Notes: generated by a model not told the origin, from the sequence alone. Shown: positions 1 to 10,218, counted from the first letter of the stretch. The stretch is DNA of 25,942 bases from Acanthaster planci (GCF_001949145.1 NW_019091471.1:260273-286214); one strand, 5' to 3'. Translations and numbers: made by a program.

Positions 1-582
1 CCAACCACGCAGCCACATGGAGGGGAATTTCGACATGCCAAAACTGAGCAGAGAAAACCACAACTGAGCAGAGAAAACACAAGGATAAAGGAGTGAAGGA
101 ACACGCGATCACGCCAGAGTACAGCATGAATAATTTAATACAAAATTAGCGTCTCTGCTACATGTCCATAATGCATACCTGAGCTAAATAAGAGACCCTG
201 AGAAATGCAAGTACCGAGAACGAGTAAAATTAGGGGGCGCTAGAATTCCAAGATTTGCGGGTGCGCAACAGTATGTACATTCAAACTTAGTGCATGTACC
301 TGCAATACACGAAAAGAAAGAAATCTGCTTTGACTGGGAAGTTTATCCTTGTTTTAGTTTATAAACGAATGTCCATTTCTCGTTAACATATTGTTGTGTT
401 TTTAAATGTTTCTCCGGTTTTTTACTCCCTATCCGTCTGTCTTTCTGTCTTTCTATTTTGTTTTGTATTAGGAGTGAATGCCTTTTTGAAATAGATATTC
501 ATAGGCTTTTTCTTGTTTTGTTTGTTTTTGCTCCATCAATTATGTTTTATACTGCACGTGTTTCTTGTAGTGATGACAGATT
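1..582. other. Non-coding flank, nothing recognised
   Basis: This AT-rich stretch has no open frame resembling a known protein and no clear RNA gene. It contains T-rich and TTTC/TTTG-rich low-complexity DNA around 400-540. It ends where similarity to the second upstream copy (from about 8200) begins. I see nothing else in it. Confidence 0.5.
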
Positions 583-1530
583 AAAAATAAATAGAAATAA
601 AAGCTTAAACTAATGCGCTTTTCACACTGGCAAAGAATGCTGTATAACTCTGTAGAGTAACAACGGAACTCAAGTACATAAACATTTTTAAATGAATCAC
701 AACGTCACGTTTTGTCAACTTTTCTTAGTATAGCTCTCGATAATACGTCATTTTAAATGTCAGCAAATATTATACTGCGCATAAAATACTCCACATTAAA
801 CTTGTTTTTGTACACATGTATAACTTCGAAATGCCTTTGACCCTTTGATGTGCTCGTGATGTAAACTGATAATAAACTGTAGCCCACCAGATTCACGCTG
901 TTTTGTTGTACCAAATAACAAGCTTAGTAGAGGGGATAAATGAGTTTTTATGAGGCCAATAAAATTTATGCTTATTTTGCAGTTATTTGTAAAGGAGTTT
1001 GAAATATTACGCTTCTATAATTCTCAAGATAGCAGCTATTCAGCTGATTCTTTAATCGAAACACTTCACCTACCGAGGGGAAACTGGGGGAGTATTGCTC
1101 GACGACATTACCCGCCGACTCAGTGTGTTATTATTTATTTATCCATGAACAAATCAGTGTTACCATGATATGCACCGAAACGTGTCCACAACACTGTGGT
1201 TCGTGACTTCGTCACAAAGGCGGACGTGCCATGATTTGCAGGCTCCCATTGGTTGGGCGTTTATTTCCGGTTCCATATAAACGGCGATCAATGCACGTAA
1301 CTGTATGTGCAGTGCATGTGTAGTGGGCGTGGCTTAAACTGCAGTGACGTTGCACTTACGAACCGGATAGGGATGGCCCAGTCAAAATGTTTGAACTACT
1401 GCCGAAATGTCTGCATCAAACGAGACAGGCAATTGGTTCTCGTGAAATCGAAAAAAGTTACCTCCATGTACCACGTTAAACTGAATTCATTTGAGGTATA
1501 AAAATACTCGACTCACGCGCTTGATCGATG
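583..1530 (+). repeat. Segmental duplication copy A (upstream of P450 pseudogene)
   Basis: This block aligns collinearly, at what looks by eye like roughly 90% identity, with 8200-9636. Landmarks shared in the same order are the AAGCTTAAACTAATG start, the TTTTAAATGTCAGCAAATA stretch, the AGATTCACGCTGTTTTGT stretch, the ATTGGTTGGGCGTTTATTTC stretch and the final CTTGATCGATG. Immediately after the last landmark comes a P450 exon-1 fragment, whereas in the other copy about 580 bp separate the block from a full P450 exon 1. The short frames within the block (for example 950-1168) occur in both copies but are not conserved as protein and are probably not genes. I infer it is the duplicated 5' region of a P450 unit. 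Confidence 0.9.
1248..1281 (+). promoter_or_regulatory. Candidate core promoter: inverted CCAAT box and TATAAA
   Basis: An ATTGG (inverted CCAAT) at 1248-1252 lies 23 bp upstream of a TATAAA at 1276-1281. In the paralogous copy the CCAAT box is kept but the TATA reads ATCTAAA (about 9378-9384). Function is inferred from motif and position only. It would have driven the locus that is now the exon-1 pseudogene. Confidence 0.3.
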
Positions 1531-1657
1531 CAAGCGATATTGATCTATCTAGGGGTTTTCTATCTTGCCCTGTGGTTTTTCAGAAGACCAAGGAACCTCC
1601 CAGCCCGACTGGCTTACCATTCCTGCTTGGTTACTTCCGTAAATTAGCCCTGCAGAG
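1531..1657 (+). pseudogene. Truncated CYP2-like P450 exon-1 pseudogene
   Basis: The stretch matches the N-terminal anchor and proline-rich hinge of the P450 starting at 10219 (its bases about 10257-10383), covering the region that encodes the RRPRNLPPGP-type hinge. It lacks the start codon region. Relative to the intact gene it has a 1-base deletion near 1535, a 4-base deletion inside the CTCCCTCCCGG hinge sequence (about 1600), and a 2-base insertion near 1628, so the frame is broken. Similarity stops after TGCAG near 1655. No exon 2 or 3 follows before the next P450 gene. It is closer to the 10219 gene than to the 2356 gene, in keeping with the shared upstream block. It is a dead P450 copy. 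Confidence 0.85.
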
Positions 1658-2355
1658 ACTGTGAGCGAAACTCCCGGGGGAGTGGGGGTATATACCCCCC
1701 CCAACGTCTTGTAATGAGCAAAAAAAATTAAAGCGGATTGTGAAGAATTTGTAGGATTTCCGAACGACTAAAAAGTTAACGTTTGCAATATCAAGGAAAA
1801 AGAGGGGAAAATAAAAAAGCCATAAATATATTCCATTGTCGTGTAAAATTCTGCATGAATTTGATACACATTACAGATTTTTCCTGAACATCGCCCCCTA
1901 TATAGTGTATATAGGGTACCCCCCTTTGAAATTTTCATGTTCAGGCAAGTCACCCCACCACCACCACCACCATTCCCCCACCCCCAACTTGTTTACAGCA
2001 CAGCACGCCACTGCCGGAGACTCTTTAATATCATTTCCGTTATGAATTGTGAGGTCACACAGCACCAATCCTTTGAGTACATAGTACTTTCGAGGTCGAT
2101 TATGTCGCCTGCACACGTACTATATACCCATATACCAACAATACGATCTTTTCTATGTACATGTACATGTACACTGTTTGTGCTGTACATGTAGAATGGT
2201 TGGGAAATCAACCCTGACCACGGTACGGATACGTGCATCCATTCGCCCTCATGATTGACCCGAACAACTGTTTCTCCGGTATTGGTCTATAGTCGGTTTC
2301 GGAGTCCATTGAATTTGGCATCAATCATTCTAGTGCAAAATTTGCAATATTCATA
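1658..2355. other. Spacer upstream of P450 gene 1
   Basis: This spacer holds a perfect 16-bp palindrome at 1684-1699 (GGGGGTATATACCCCC), a CCA microsatellite, a run of overlapping TACATGTA palindromes near 2156-2172 and another near 2187. A TATATA at 2121-2126 and an inverted CCAAT (ATTGG) at 2281-2285 are possible promoter parts for the gene starting at 2356; neither is strong. Reading frames here that spell poly-His, Pro or Trp come from the microsatellite. Confidence 0.4.
1955..1972. repeat. CCA trinucleotide microsatellite
   Basis: Six perfect CCA units, followed by further C-rich sequence (to about 1986). It explains the artificial homopolymeric His, Pro or Trp stretches in short frames across this place. 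Confidence 0.9.
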
Positions 2356-5300
2356 ATGGCCCTATTGGAAATAATTTTCACCAGTGTGACTATCAAGTCC
2401 CTAGTGGTCTATCTTTGGATTCTCTACCTTGTTATCTGGTTTATTCGAAGACCAAGGAACCTCCCTCCCGGCCCAACTGGCTTACCTTTCCTGGGTTACT
2501 TCCCCAAGTTGGCCCTGCAGGGAGATGAGTACAAATCTCTGGCCTTGCTCGCCAAGACCTACGGGGATGTGCTCAGCTTGAATCTATGCGGACAGCTGGT
2601 GGTGGTTGTCAGCAGCTACGAAGCCGTCAAGAAAGCCTTTGCTCATCCAAACTCCAGTGACAGACCGCCATCAACCTTTTACAACAAGGCCACGGAGGAC
2701 AAAGATGCTTTAGGTAATTACGTGTTACTCATTCCCAGCTGTATGGTGGCGGTTTGATAGGCCTACGAGCATGTATGTCTTGTTTACCAGCAACAATGAC
2801 TGCCATTTTGAACAGCTAGCAAATGTCAGTTGAATACGCGTTCTTTGCAACATCTGGTAAGTTCGAGCGCGAACTACTACAGTTCGACCAGTGGTCGATG
2901 CTTTTTAACATTTCCCTCGAACGACCCTACTTTGTCAAGTTTTTAAGATATCATCATTACTCACTATTCACCAGTGGCTGCGATTCTCGCAGCGTATATG
3001 GTCACCAAACTTTGACCTCGTACGCAGTCTCGTACAATTATTTTCATGCGAATTGTTCCTTTGTAATGGCAAATGAAATCGACAAGGCCCTATGTGATAA
3101 TCAGCGGTGCGACCATACCCCGAGCCGGTTCCCAGATGGCCGACTAGATATAGCCCAAACCACCGTATCATTCGGGCTGTGTTAGTCGAACTATAGTTAA
3201 CCATAGTCGTTGCTCGAACTTGCCCATAGTTTGCCATAAAATTTACATTGGGAAGAATTTCATATATGGACCCTAATTTTCCCGTGGCGGCGGAAGGGGG
3301 GTGACAAGGCGGCCAATGCCCCCCCCCCCTTTATCAACTGGGGGGTCCTGCCCCCCCAACATTTTGCAGGTCCTATATTTGGGAGAGGCTAAATGGATCT
3401 ACCTATTACTGACTGATGCCTGATGGTCTAACAACTCCCCCCCCCCTTGAAAATCGTTCCGCCAACGCTGGGGCCCTGTCAAAACGCAATGTCCTAAAAA
3501 GTCAAATTTAGGTAGGGCTGATATCGAAGCATACTAAGAACACATAACTTTATGGGCTTTATGGACAGGTTGTCAAATGATGTCAAAGTGATGTCTAGGA
3601 TGGAATTCTTCCATTTGTTTGTCTGTTAGTTTGTTTGTTTGTTTGTTTGTTTGTTTTTTGTCTTCTTCCCTGACCAAAGATTCCCTGAGGATTCTTGGTA
3701 AAATCTTAGGTCAGGTATCAACCACAGATAGATCATAATGCAACTTGTCAAGGGTCACTAGGAAAGCCCTGGGTGGATCCTATGTTTAGATGTACGTACA
3801 GGTTGTTAATGTTGGCGGTTACTTTGAAAAGAAACTCCAAAAACGCATAGGAAGGAAGCAATATTATGTTGCATGTAGGCATTAACCCTAACTCCCTAGG
3901 GTGTGTGCAAAATCATATTAAAATTGGAGGATTCAGGGCTGTTAGGGTTAAGCATAAGAAAACATATCTCACTATCCGCAGAGACACAGCCGGATATGCC
4001 CGAACATCAACGATGCTATCCGAATGTGGACAGGACAAGTTCCAAATTTCGGCTTTTTTTAAGACTGGAGGAATTCCTCTGGTTTTGGTCACTTGGACAT
4101 TGTGCGGTACTTGTGCGACCCTTGATTTGACGAGAATGGTCGAGATCATGGTCCGGTATCCAGACTAAGGTTTTTTGACATTTTATATTTATTCTTTTGT
4201 TTTTTGCTCTGACGATCTGCCATACTTTGTCAACCACAGGTTGGCAAAAACTGGCAACTCTGGCGGAGCAAAGAAAGGTCTGTAACCTACCTTGGGAAGA
4301 ATTCCATATTGGGCCATCACAATTTTTGAGAGTCACAAAATACCAGTAAATGGCAAATTGTTAATTTAAGAGGGAATTAAGCGAGAAAAGGGGTCCGGTG
4401 CCTATAGGGAGAACAGGTTTGAACATTTTGCCCATAGTTTAAATACGGGGGCGGCCAAAGTTTGCAAAACGTTACCCATTGGTTAGGATTAGATTTTACC
4501 TGAAATCTGCTCAAACTGGGCATTTGTCCCGTAAATTTGAAGGAAGGTTGTATTTTATTTCACTTTTACACGTACATCTACATAAATAATGGTGTTCGGG
4601 TAGCTTTTGTGATGTATAATACGAGACATCCGAATGAAATCCATTGTATTCAATCTGTTGCGTAATTAAGCCAGGGAGTATGCTGTTACAAGCAGTGAGA
4701 CTCGTTCACATCCCCCGTTGCTGTTTCAGTATCCATGATATTACATTCAGAGTTTTTACAGGAATGTGATACAGGAATGTCGGGTACTTACAGGAATATG
4801 AAGTCAACACCCAACTGAAAAGGTTCACGCTACCCTTTGTCTTTGTTATACACCTTCAGCGCTCCCGTAACATGCATGTAGGCCTTCGCGCCTTCCTGAA
4901 ATAAACTGATACAAAACACACCGCTAACATTGAACTATGAGATTATCAATGTCAATAGTCTTGATGCAAAACTTTCTTTTTGGCTTACTACCATGTGAGG
5001 CTCCCAGGGTACCAAGATCGCACGCAGGCTTCCAGATACATCTGATTTGAGAATGTTAGACAGTGTATAATACAGGAGGAATATGATGAACTGCAACACA
5101 AATTCAACTGGTCAGATATTACGGGCAATTTCTGACTTTGTGACCTTTCCGTTTGTGATGTAGTTTCATCTTCGTTACGACGAAACCGTTGTACTTCTGA
5201 CAAACGCACACGATCACGCTTCTCTGCTATTCTACATGTATACTTATTTATTTCTACAGTAGTGCTAGCAGATGTGATACATAGCGAGTCAAAATCTCGA

Positions 5301-6939
5301 AGACCCTCTTCCCCTCTCTCTCCTCCTCTTTATAACCCATCTTATTCCAATCTAATTTCTAAGAAAATATCTGTGCACTTCCAGAAGGTTAGTGTGGTCA
5401 GTCCAGGATATAGTGTGGTCAGCCCCGACCACTTCCAGTCCCTTAGATTTCATTTTTACGACCTTCTCATGAGCCCAGTTTCCTCCTTAATTGACCACGA
5501 CCTTCCCCTACATACTTCTGGTTCCTTACTCAGAATTGCTTCATGACAGCGTTATTCACTTAGGCACAGGACAATCCTTACCACTCCCGGTTGAAAAAGC
5601 AAGTCATTCCCATGGTTTAAAAATCCCGATGTTTTACTGGTATCAGGAGGAAGATTCTTATAAAAATTGTTTGCGTTTCAGGTGTGGGTTCGTCGTCTGG
5701 TCCTTGCTGGCACGAGCTGCGGAAATTCTCCTTGAAAGTGCTGAGGGATCTTGGTGCCGGAAAAACAAGCTTTGAAGATGCCATTGCTGGGGAGGCAACT
5801 GTCCTGATAAAAGAAATTAGGAACAAGGGAAGCCCATTTAATCCAACGAATTTAATATGCAACGCCGTCTCCAACGTCATCTGCTCAGTAACACTCGGTA
5901 AAACATTTGACTACGCTGATACTAAATTCCAGGAGCTTTTGAGATTGCTCAACAGAAACTTTGAGCTCGTTGGTGGTGGGTCTGCTTATCAGTTTCTGCC
6001 AATTATGCAGCGTCTGACATTTACGGCTTCCTTCAAGGAACTTCATCGAAACATGCTTCGGATAGTTGGGTTCCTGAAAGGGCACGTTGACGATCATCGT
6101 AAACATTGGGATCCAGAAAATCCAAGAGACTTTATCGATGTGTTTCTGGGAGAGATTCAGAATAACGAGAAAAAGAACATCAAAAGTCACATCACATCCT
6201 GTAATATGCTGCTCACCGTCTTCGATCTGTTCACCNGGAGGGACGGAAACCATCTCCTCTACCCTCCGTTGGGCCTTGCTCTACATGATGGCCTACCCAG
6301 AGGTGCAGAGCAAAATCCAGCGAGAGCTGGACGACGTGGTTGGTCGACAACGACTGCCTCGCCTAGCCGATAAATCGGACTTGCCGTACACGGAAGCGAC
6401 CATAATGGAGGTGCAGCGCATTGCCAGCGTGGGCCCTCTCGGCTTGGCTCACATGTTCTCGCAAAGCACCTCCATCTTCGGGTATGACATCCCTCGGAAC
6501 ACCATGCTGGTAGCCAACCTGTGGGCAGTGAGCCGAGACCCAAACCTATGGCCCGAACCGGAGAAGTTTCAACCGGAGAGGTTTCTGGACGAGAATGGAA
6601 AAGTAAGACACCGAGAAGAACATCTTCCGTTTTCCACAGGTAAATAATTACACAAATTAACACATCACCTTTGCGACCTTCGGACTTTGCCTAAAACATT
6701 CATCTAACTAAAGATATCTCATTACTTCCATATCCACCAGTAATTTTTCTTTTGCAGGTCGACGAGTGTGTCCTGGAGAGCAACTGGCTAAGATGGAGTT
6801 GTTCATCTTCTTTTCCTTCTTCCTGCATCAGTTCACCTTTGTGAAGCCTGAGAATTCCCCGCCCATCTCCTTCAAGGCCATCAACGGTCTTACTCTGTCG
6901 CCATTTCCATTTGAAGTATTCGCTGTTCCAAGAGAATGA
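2356..6939 (+). CDS. Cytochrome P450, CYP2-like (gene 1), three exons, one ambiguous base
   Basis: Predicted microsomal haem-thiolate monooxygenase. The exons I assign are 2356-2713, 5682-6639 and 6758-6939, with GT/AG ends and both introns in phase 1 (each splits a Gly codon). The protein starts with a hydrophobic ER anchor (residues about 10-30), then a basic and proline hinge RRPRNLPPGP. In exon 2 follow the helix-C W-x3-R, the I-helix GGTET, the K-helix E-V-Q-R and the P-E-R-F box. Exon 3 completes the haem loop FSTGRRVCPG; its Cys codon is 6769-6771. An N at 6236 shifts the frame between LFT and GGTET. Leaving it out gives 498 residues aligned with gene 2 apart from one residue, so I treat it as a sequence ambiguity, not a real lesion. 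The ATG at 2356 fits the anchor length. Orphan CYP2-clan enzyme; its substrate cannot be told from sequence. Confidence 0.92.
2847..3234. repeat. Imperfect inverted repeat pair, possible old foldback element
   Basis: The left arm (2847-2889) and the reverse complement of the right arm (3184-3234) share GCAA, AAGTTCGAGC, GAACTA/GACTA and AGTTCGAC in the same order, with gaps. About 300 bp lie between them. No clear target-site duplication is visible. It could be a degraded MITE inside the P450 intron. Confidence 0.4.
3629..3653. repeat. GTTT tetranucleotide microsatellite
   Basis: About six tandem GTTT/TTTG units followed by a T run, in intron 1 of P450 gene 1. Confidence 0.85.
6236..6236. 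other. Single ambiguous base (N) breaking the P450 frame
   Basis: The only N noticed in the window. It lies exactly between the codons for LFT and GGTET of the I-helix. In gene 2 the same region reads LFVAGTET with no extra base. Removing the N restores the frame and equal length, so it looks like an uncertain insertion in the consensus. Confidence 0.9.
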
Positions 6940-6944
6940 ACGTG

Positions 6945-6950
6945 AATAAA
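6945..6950 (+). terminator. Polyadenylation signal AATAAA, P450 gene 1
   Basis: A canonical AATAAA lies 5 bp after the stop codon at 6937-6939; a second lies near 7106. The first would give a very short 3' UTR; the second, about 170 bp. Confidence 0.5.
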
Positions 6951-7235
6951 GTAAAGAATAAATGAATGTGGCAAAGGAGCGAAGTACCTGCAATTGTAGG
7001 CTGAGCGAGGATATACGTAAATCCAAAGTGTATACAGTGTACATGTACTCGAGTTCTGTTGGTGAGAGTTTCAAGTTTCAAGCAGAAAAGCAACGTTTCT
7101 GTTAAAATAAAGCCTTTTCTGGTTCTGAACAAAACATTTTAATGAATGCGAAGGGCGTAGACCTATTTTGAGTTAGGACCTGAATGCTGTAATGAACATG
7201 TTATACCGTATATGTAAATCTTATTCATGATCTTA

Positions 7236-7604
7236 TGGTATTCTACATAGACTACAAAATTGCTTTGCGTCAGCCCGTCGCCCCTATGCCACGACGCGAC
7301 ACTACGACGGCTCTGTCGCGACAGCACGACACGGCGGTACGACGACACAACGCCACGACATGACAGCAGGGTGGGACAGCACGACGGCACGATACAACGG
7401 CAAGACGCGCCAGCACGACTCGACGATATCAAGAAACAGCACAACGCGACGGCACGGTGCGACATTAAGAAGACAGGACGCAGCGCATTAAACCGTGACA
7501 CTGCATAAAAGTGAGGCGACGCCACAACGCAATGGAGCTGTCGTAGTGTCGCGAGTCGGGGCGACGGCGCTACGCGACGCAATTTTGTCGGCTATAGAAC
7601 ACCA
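7236..7604. mobile_element. Foldback MITE-like element with GC-rich core
   Basis: The two ends are inverted copies of about 75-80 bp: both read inward TGGT(A/G)TTCTA, then ACAAAATTGC, then CCGTCGCCCC, then CGACACTACGAC. Both ends are flanked by TA (7234-7235 and 7605-7606), which fits the target-site duplication of Tc1/mariner-type MITEs. The roughly 200-bp core is rich in CGAC/CACGAC motifs, quite unlike the AT-rich surroundings. No transposase frame exists, so movement would have needed an enzyme elsewhere. The open frames on both strands here come from this repeat composition. Confidence 0.75.
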
Positions 7605-8199
7605 TAATGATCCACACTGTTCTTGTAAAGTATTCGAAGCGCCAGTAACGCGTGAATTTCATAGTCGTTTGTGAACCAGCGAAGTGCAGTTCCCACCAAA
7701 GGAGCCTCTGTTGCTAAGAAAATTGCTACTATAGAAGAAGGTTGTTTCAAGTCTACCCGTTAGAGTCAGTGACGTTTCAAGTTGAGCTCGGGAGAAATTT
7801 TCGGCTGTATCTCCGGTGATCTTTCAACACGTGCTTGTTGCTGTCTTTACAAGTCACTCTTTTTACCTATTGCAGTTTGCGAGTGTGCAATTTGTTCAAT
7901 TTGTTGCTAATGTTCCCCGTGTTCTTTTTTTCCCATAGGTTTTTTTGTGGGGGGTTTTCGCTCAAACCCCTGATCAGTGTTTAATTAGTGCCTTGATTAT
8001 TTAAATGTTCACATGTGCATGATGTTGTAGTGGTCTGTATTTGTAAATATTAATGTTGTCGTATTTGTCAGTTTTACTTTTCACCATGAGTTTCTAACTA
8101 TTGTACTAATTTATGTTTGCAGGGCCCCAATGGAAACCAGTTTGAAACTGTTTGGGCATACCCTGGGTAAAGAAATGGAATAAATAAATGGCAAATAAA
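7605..8199. other. Intergenic spacer, nothing recognised
   Basis: This lies between the foldback element and the second upstream block. It has no coding signal and no clear repeat; T-rich around 7920-7960. Confidence 0.5.
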
Positions 8200-9636
8200 A
8201 AATAAACAGAATAAAAGCTTAAACTAATGAGCTTTTCACACTGGCAAAGAATGCTGTATGACTCTGTAGAGTAACGACGAGAACTCAAGTACATAAACAT
8301 TTTTACATGTACATGTATCACAACGTCACGTTTTGCCAACTTTTCTTAGTATATCACTCGATAATAATATAACTCGACAGGTTATATGGATCGACACCAG
8401 AGGATGACTTGGGACAAAGTTGTACATGTAGTTGATGTGGTTTATTCGGCTGGCTCGATGTGCGGCTCTCTGCCCGATTGTCATAGCTCATAGGGATTTT
8501 ATACATTTTCTGGACATTTCATTTTTCATCCATCATACAAGTTTCCTTGCCTTATTAGGTATTGGCTACTAGTCTTTGAATATTAATACAGCGTGCATGA
8601 ATATGTTTGGTTCATTTGGATTTGAGGGTAGGGTTGGTCAAATTAATGAACTTTGACTTTTCCTTATAAGGCCGGTGGGCTGCCTCATGGCCCATCCGGT
8701 CCAGCCCTGCTTTCCTCCCCATAGGCCTTGTGGTTCAACTAGTCATTCCTTAAGTGAGTCCCATTACTTGGAAAGCGGTTCTACTCTTGAAGGTCAATCC
8801 GTACAACTTAAGTAGCAATACAACATGTGCTATTGTAACATGGTGATAAGAAGGCATTTTAAATGTCAGCAAATACCATACAGCGCATAAAATACTCCAA
8901 ATTAAACTTGATTTTGTGTACATGTATAACTTCGAAATGCCTGTAACCCTTTGATGTGCTCGTGATGTAAACTAATAATAAACTGTAGCCCACAAGATTC
9001 ACGCTGTTTTGTCGTACCAAATAGCAAGCTTAGTAGAGGGGATGAAGGAATTTTTATGAGGTCAATAAAATTCATGCTTCTCTTGCAGTTATTTGTGAAG
9101 GAGTTTGAAATATTACGCTTCTATAATTATCTAGAAAGCAGCTATTCAGCTGATTCTTTAATCGCAACGCTTCACCTACCGAGGGAAACTGGGGGAGCAT
9201 CGGTCGACGACATTACCCACCGACTCAGTGTGTTATTATTTATTTATCCATGAACAAATCAGTGTTACCATTAAGCACCCAAACGTGTCCACAACGCTGT
9301 GGTTCGTGACTTCGTCACAAAGGCGGACGCGCCGTGATTTGCAGGCTCCCATTGGTTGGGCGTTTATTTCCGGTTCCATCTAAACGGCGCTCAATGCACG
9401 TAACTGCATGTGCAGTGGCCGTGGTTTAAACTGCAGTGACAGTGCACTTACGAACCGGATAGGGATGGCCCAATCCGAAATGTTTGAATTACTGGTGAAA
9501 TGTCTGCATCAAACGAGAGAGGCAATTAGTTCTTGTAAAATCAAAAAAAAAAGTCACCTCCGTGTGCCGCGTTAAAATGAATTCATTTGAGGTATATTTT
9601 ATCACGGGTATACTCGACTCATGCGCTTGATCGATG
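8200..9636 (+). repeat. Segmental duplication copy A' (upstream of P450 gene 2)
   Basis: Paralogous to 583-1530 with the same order of landmarks, but about 500 bp longer because of an insertion at about 8365-8844. The copies diverge after CTTGATCGATG (ending 9636). Here about 580 bp of different sequence precede the full P450 exon 1. This places gene 2 and the pseudogene as products of one duplicated unit. Confidence 0.9.
8365..8844. mobile_element. About 480-bp insertion relative to the other copy, identity unknown
   Basis: In copy A the sequence runs CTCGATAATACGTCATTTTA. In copy A' about 480 bp sit within this stretch, with GATAA at 8360-8364 and again at 8845-8849, which could be a 5-bp target-site duplication. 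The insert has no coding capacity. It starts near a small inverted repeat (ATATAAC...GTTATAT, about 8367-8388) and ends in AACATGGT. It lacks the TG...CA ends of an LTR, so the class is unknown. A deletion in copy A is the alternative. Confidence 0.45.
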
Positions 9637-10218
9637 GAGGAGCAGCTGACACCCATTGCCTGATTCTCTGCAGAAATCAACGTAGAAACATTTGAAATAT
9701 GGGATAAGCGGGAGCAACAATTCTCGCTCCTTTTCGCTAGCAGGCGATTTGTATTCGATTATGAAAGAATATTATTATCCCCCCACCCACAAAAAGTAGG
9801 GAAATACATGTATTGAATTATGAGAGTGGAAGGTTGGAGTTGGCGGAGGGTTTTACGCATCGGTGAGTATTCGGCATGCCGACATCGCCTTCCTCTCCAG
9901 CACTTTTCCAGGTAGGGCTAATTGTTTCACCATTATATTGTCGTTACTATGGAGTTCTTACGACAAGCGCACAGGGTCACGACATGAAAGGTAACAATGA
10001 CATCGAACCGTACACATGCACATGCAAATATCCAATTATGCATAGTACTCTCGGGAAACCAGGTCACTAGAGCGACATTTTCAGAGGAAAAAGAACAGAC
10101 CGGTAGTATCAACTATCATACGGTCTTTCGCTTTCACAACAGAAGGGTAAAATACGTATCCGGCATTGCACCAATTTGGAGTTAGCATTTGGAAAATTTT
10201 CAGAGCCCCCAAACTGTC
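9637..10218 (+). other. Upstream region of P450 gene 2
   Basis: This spacer contains one TACATGTA palindrome near 9807, an alternating CACATGCACATGCA stretch near 10014 and a CCAAT at 10172-10176. No clear TATA box is present. Frames read upstream of the ATG at 10219 rely on non-ATG starts and were not used. Confidence 0.4.

Larger units (their letters stand above)
2714..5681 (+). other. Long intron 1 of P450 gene 1
   Basis: This intron of about 3 kb (donor GTAATT, acceptor TTTCAG) is far longer than the matching 817-bp intron of gene 2, so it probably expanded through repeats. It contains imperfect inverted repeats (2847-2889 against 3184-3234), C homopolymers around 3320-3355 and 3438-3446, a GTTT tract near 3629-3653, an 11-bp inverted repeat (3882-3892 against 3941-3951), a short ACAGGAAT triplication near 4760-4797 and a tandem TAGTGTGGTCAG pair near 5390-5422. 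Open frames such as 2823-3185 and 3866-4168 resemble no protein I know. Confidence 0.7.

Noticed and set aside
1836-2116. Frames with poly-His, poly-Pro or poly-Trp
   Set aside because: They translate the CCA microsatellite and show no other coding sign.
2823-3185. 120-codon open frame on the + strand
   Set aside because: It lies in intron 1 of P450 gene 1, overlaps an inverted repeat and has no family resemblance.
3866-4168. 100-codon open frame and overlapping frames on both strands
   Set aside because: Intronic, with several equally long frames on both strands and no recognisable domain.
6259-6663. 134-codon - strand frame
   Set aside because: Antisense shadow of P450 gene 1 exon 2, which has clear P450 motifs.
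2356-6939. Calling P450 gene 1 a frameshifted pseudogene
   Set aside because: The only break is at the ambiguous base N6236; all motifs and splice sites are intact.
7163-7582. 139-codon frame (-) and 82-codon frame (+) rich in Arg, Asp, Ser and Thr
   Set aside because: Both come from the CGAC-rich core of the foldback element; the residues mirror the repeat.
8365-8844. Solo LTR
   Set aside because: A 5-bp flanking repeat is possible, but the ends are not TG...CA and no primer-binding or polypurine context is clear.
10176-10218. N-terminal extension of P450 gene 2
   Set aside because: It relies on TTG starts; the ATG at 10219 gives the normal length and a membrane anchor that fits gene 1.
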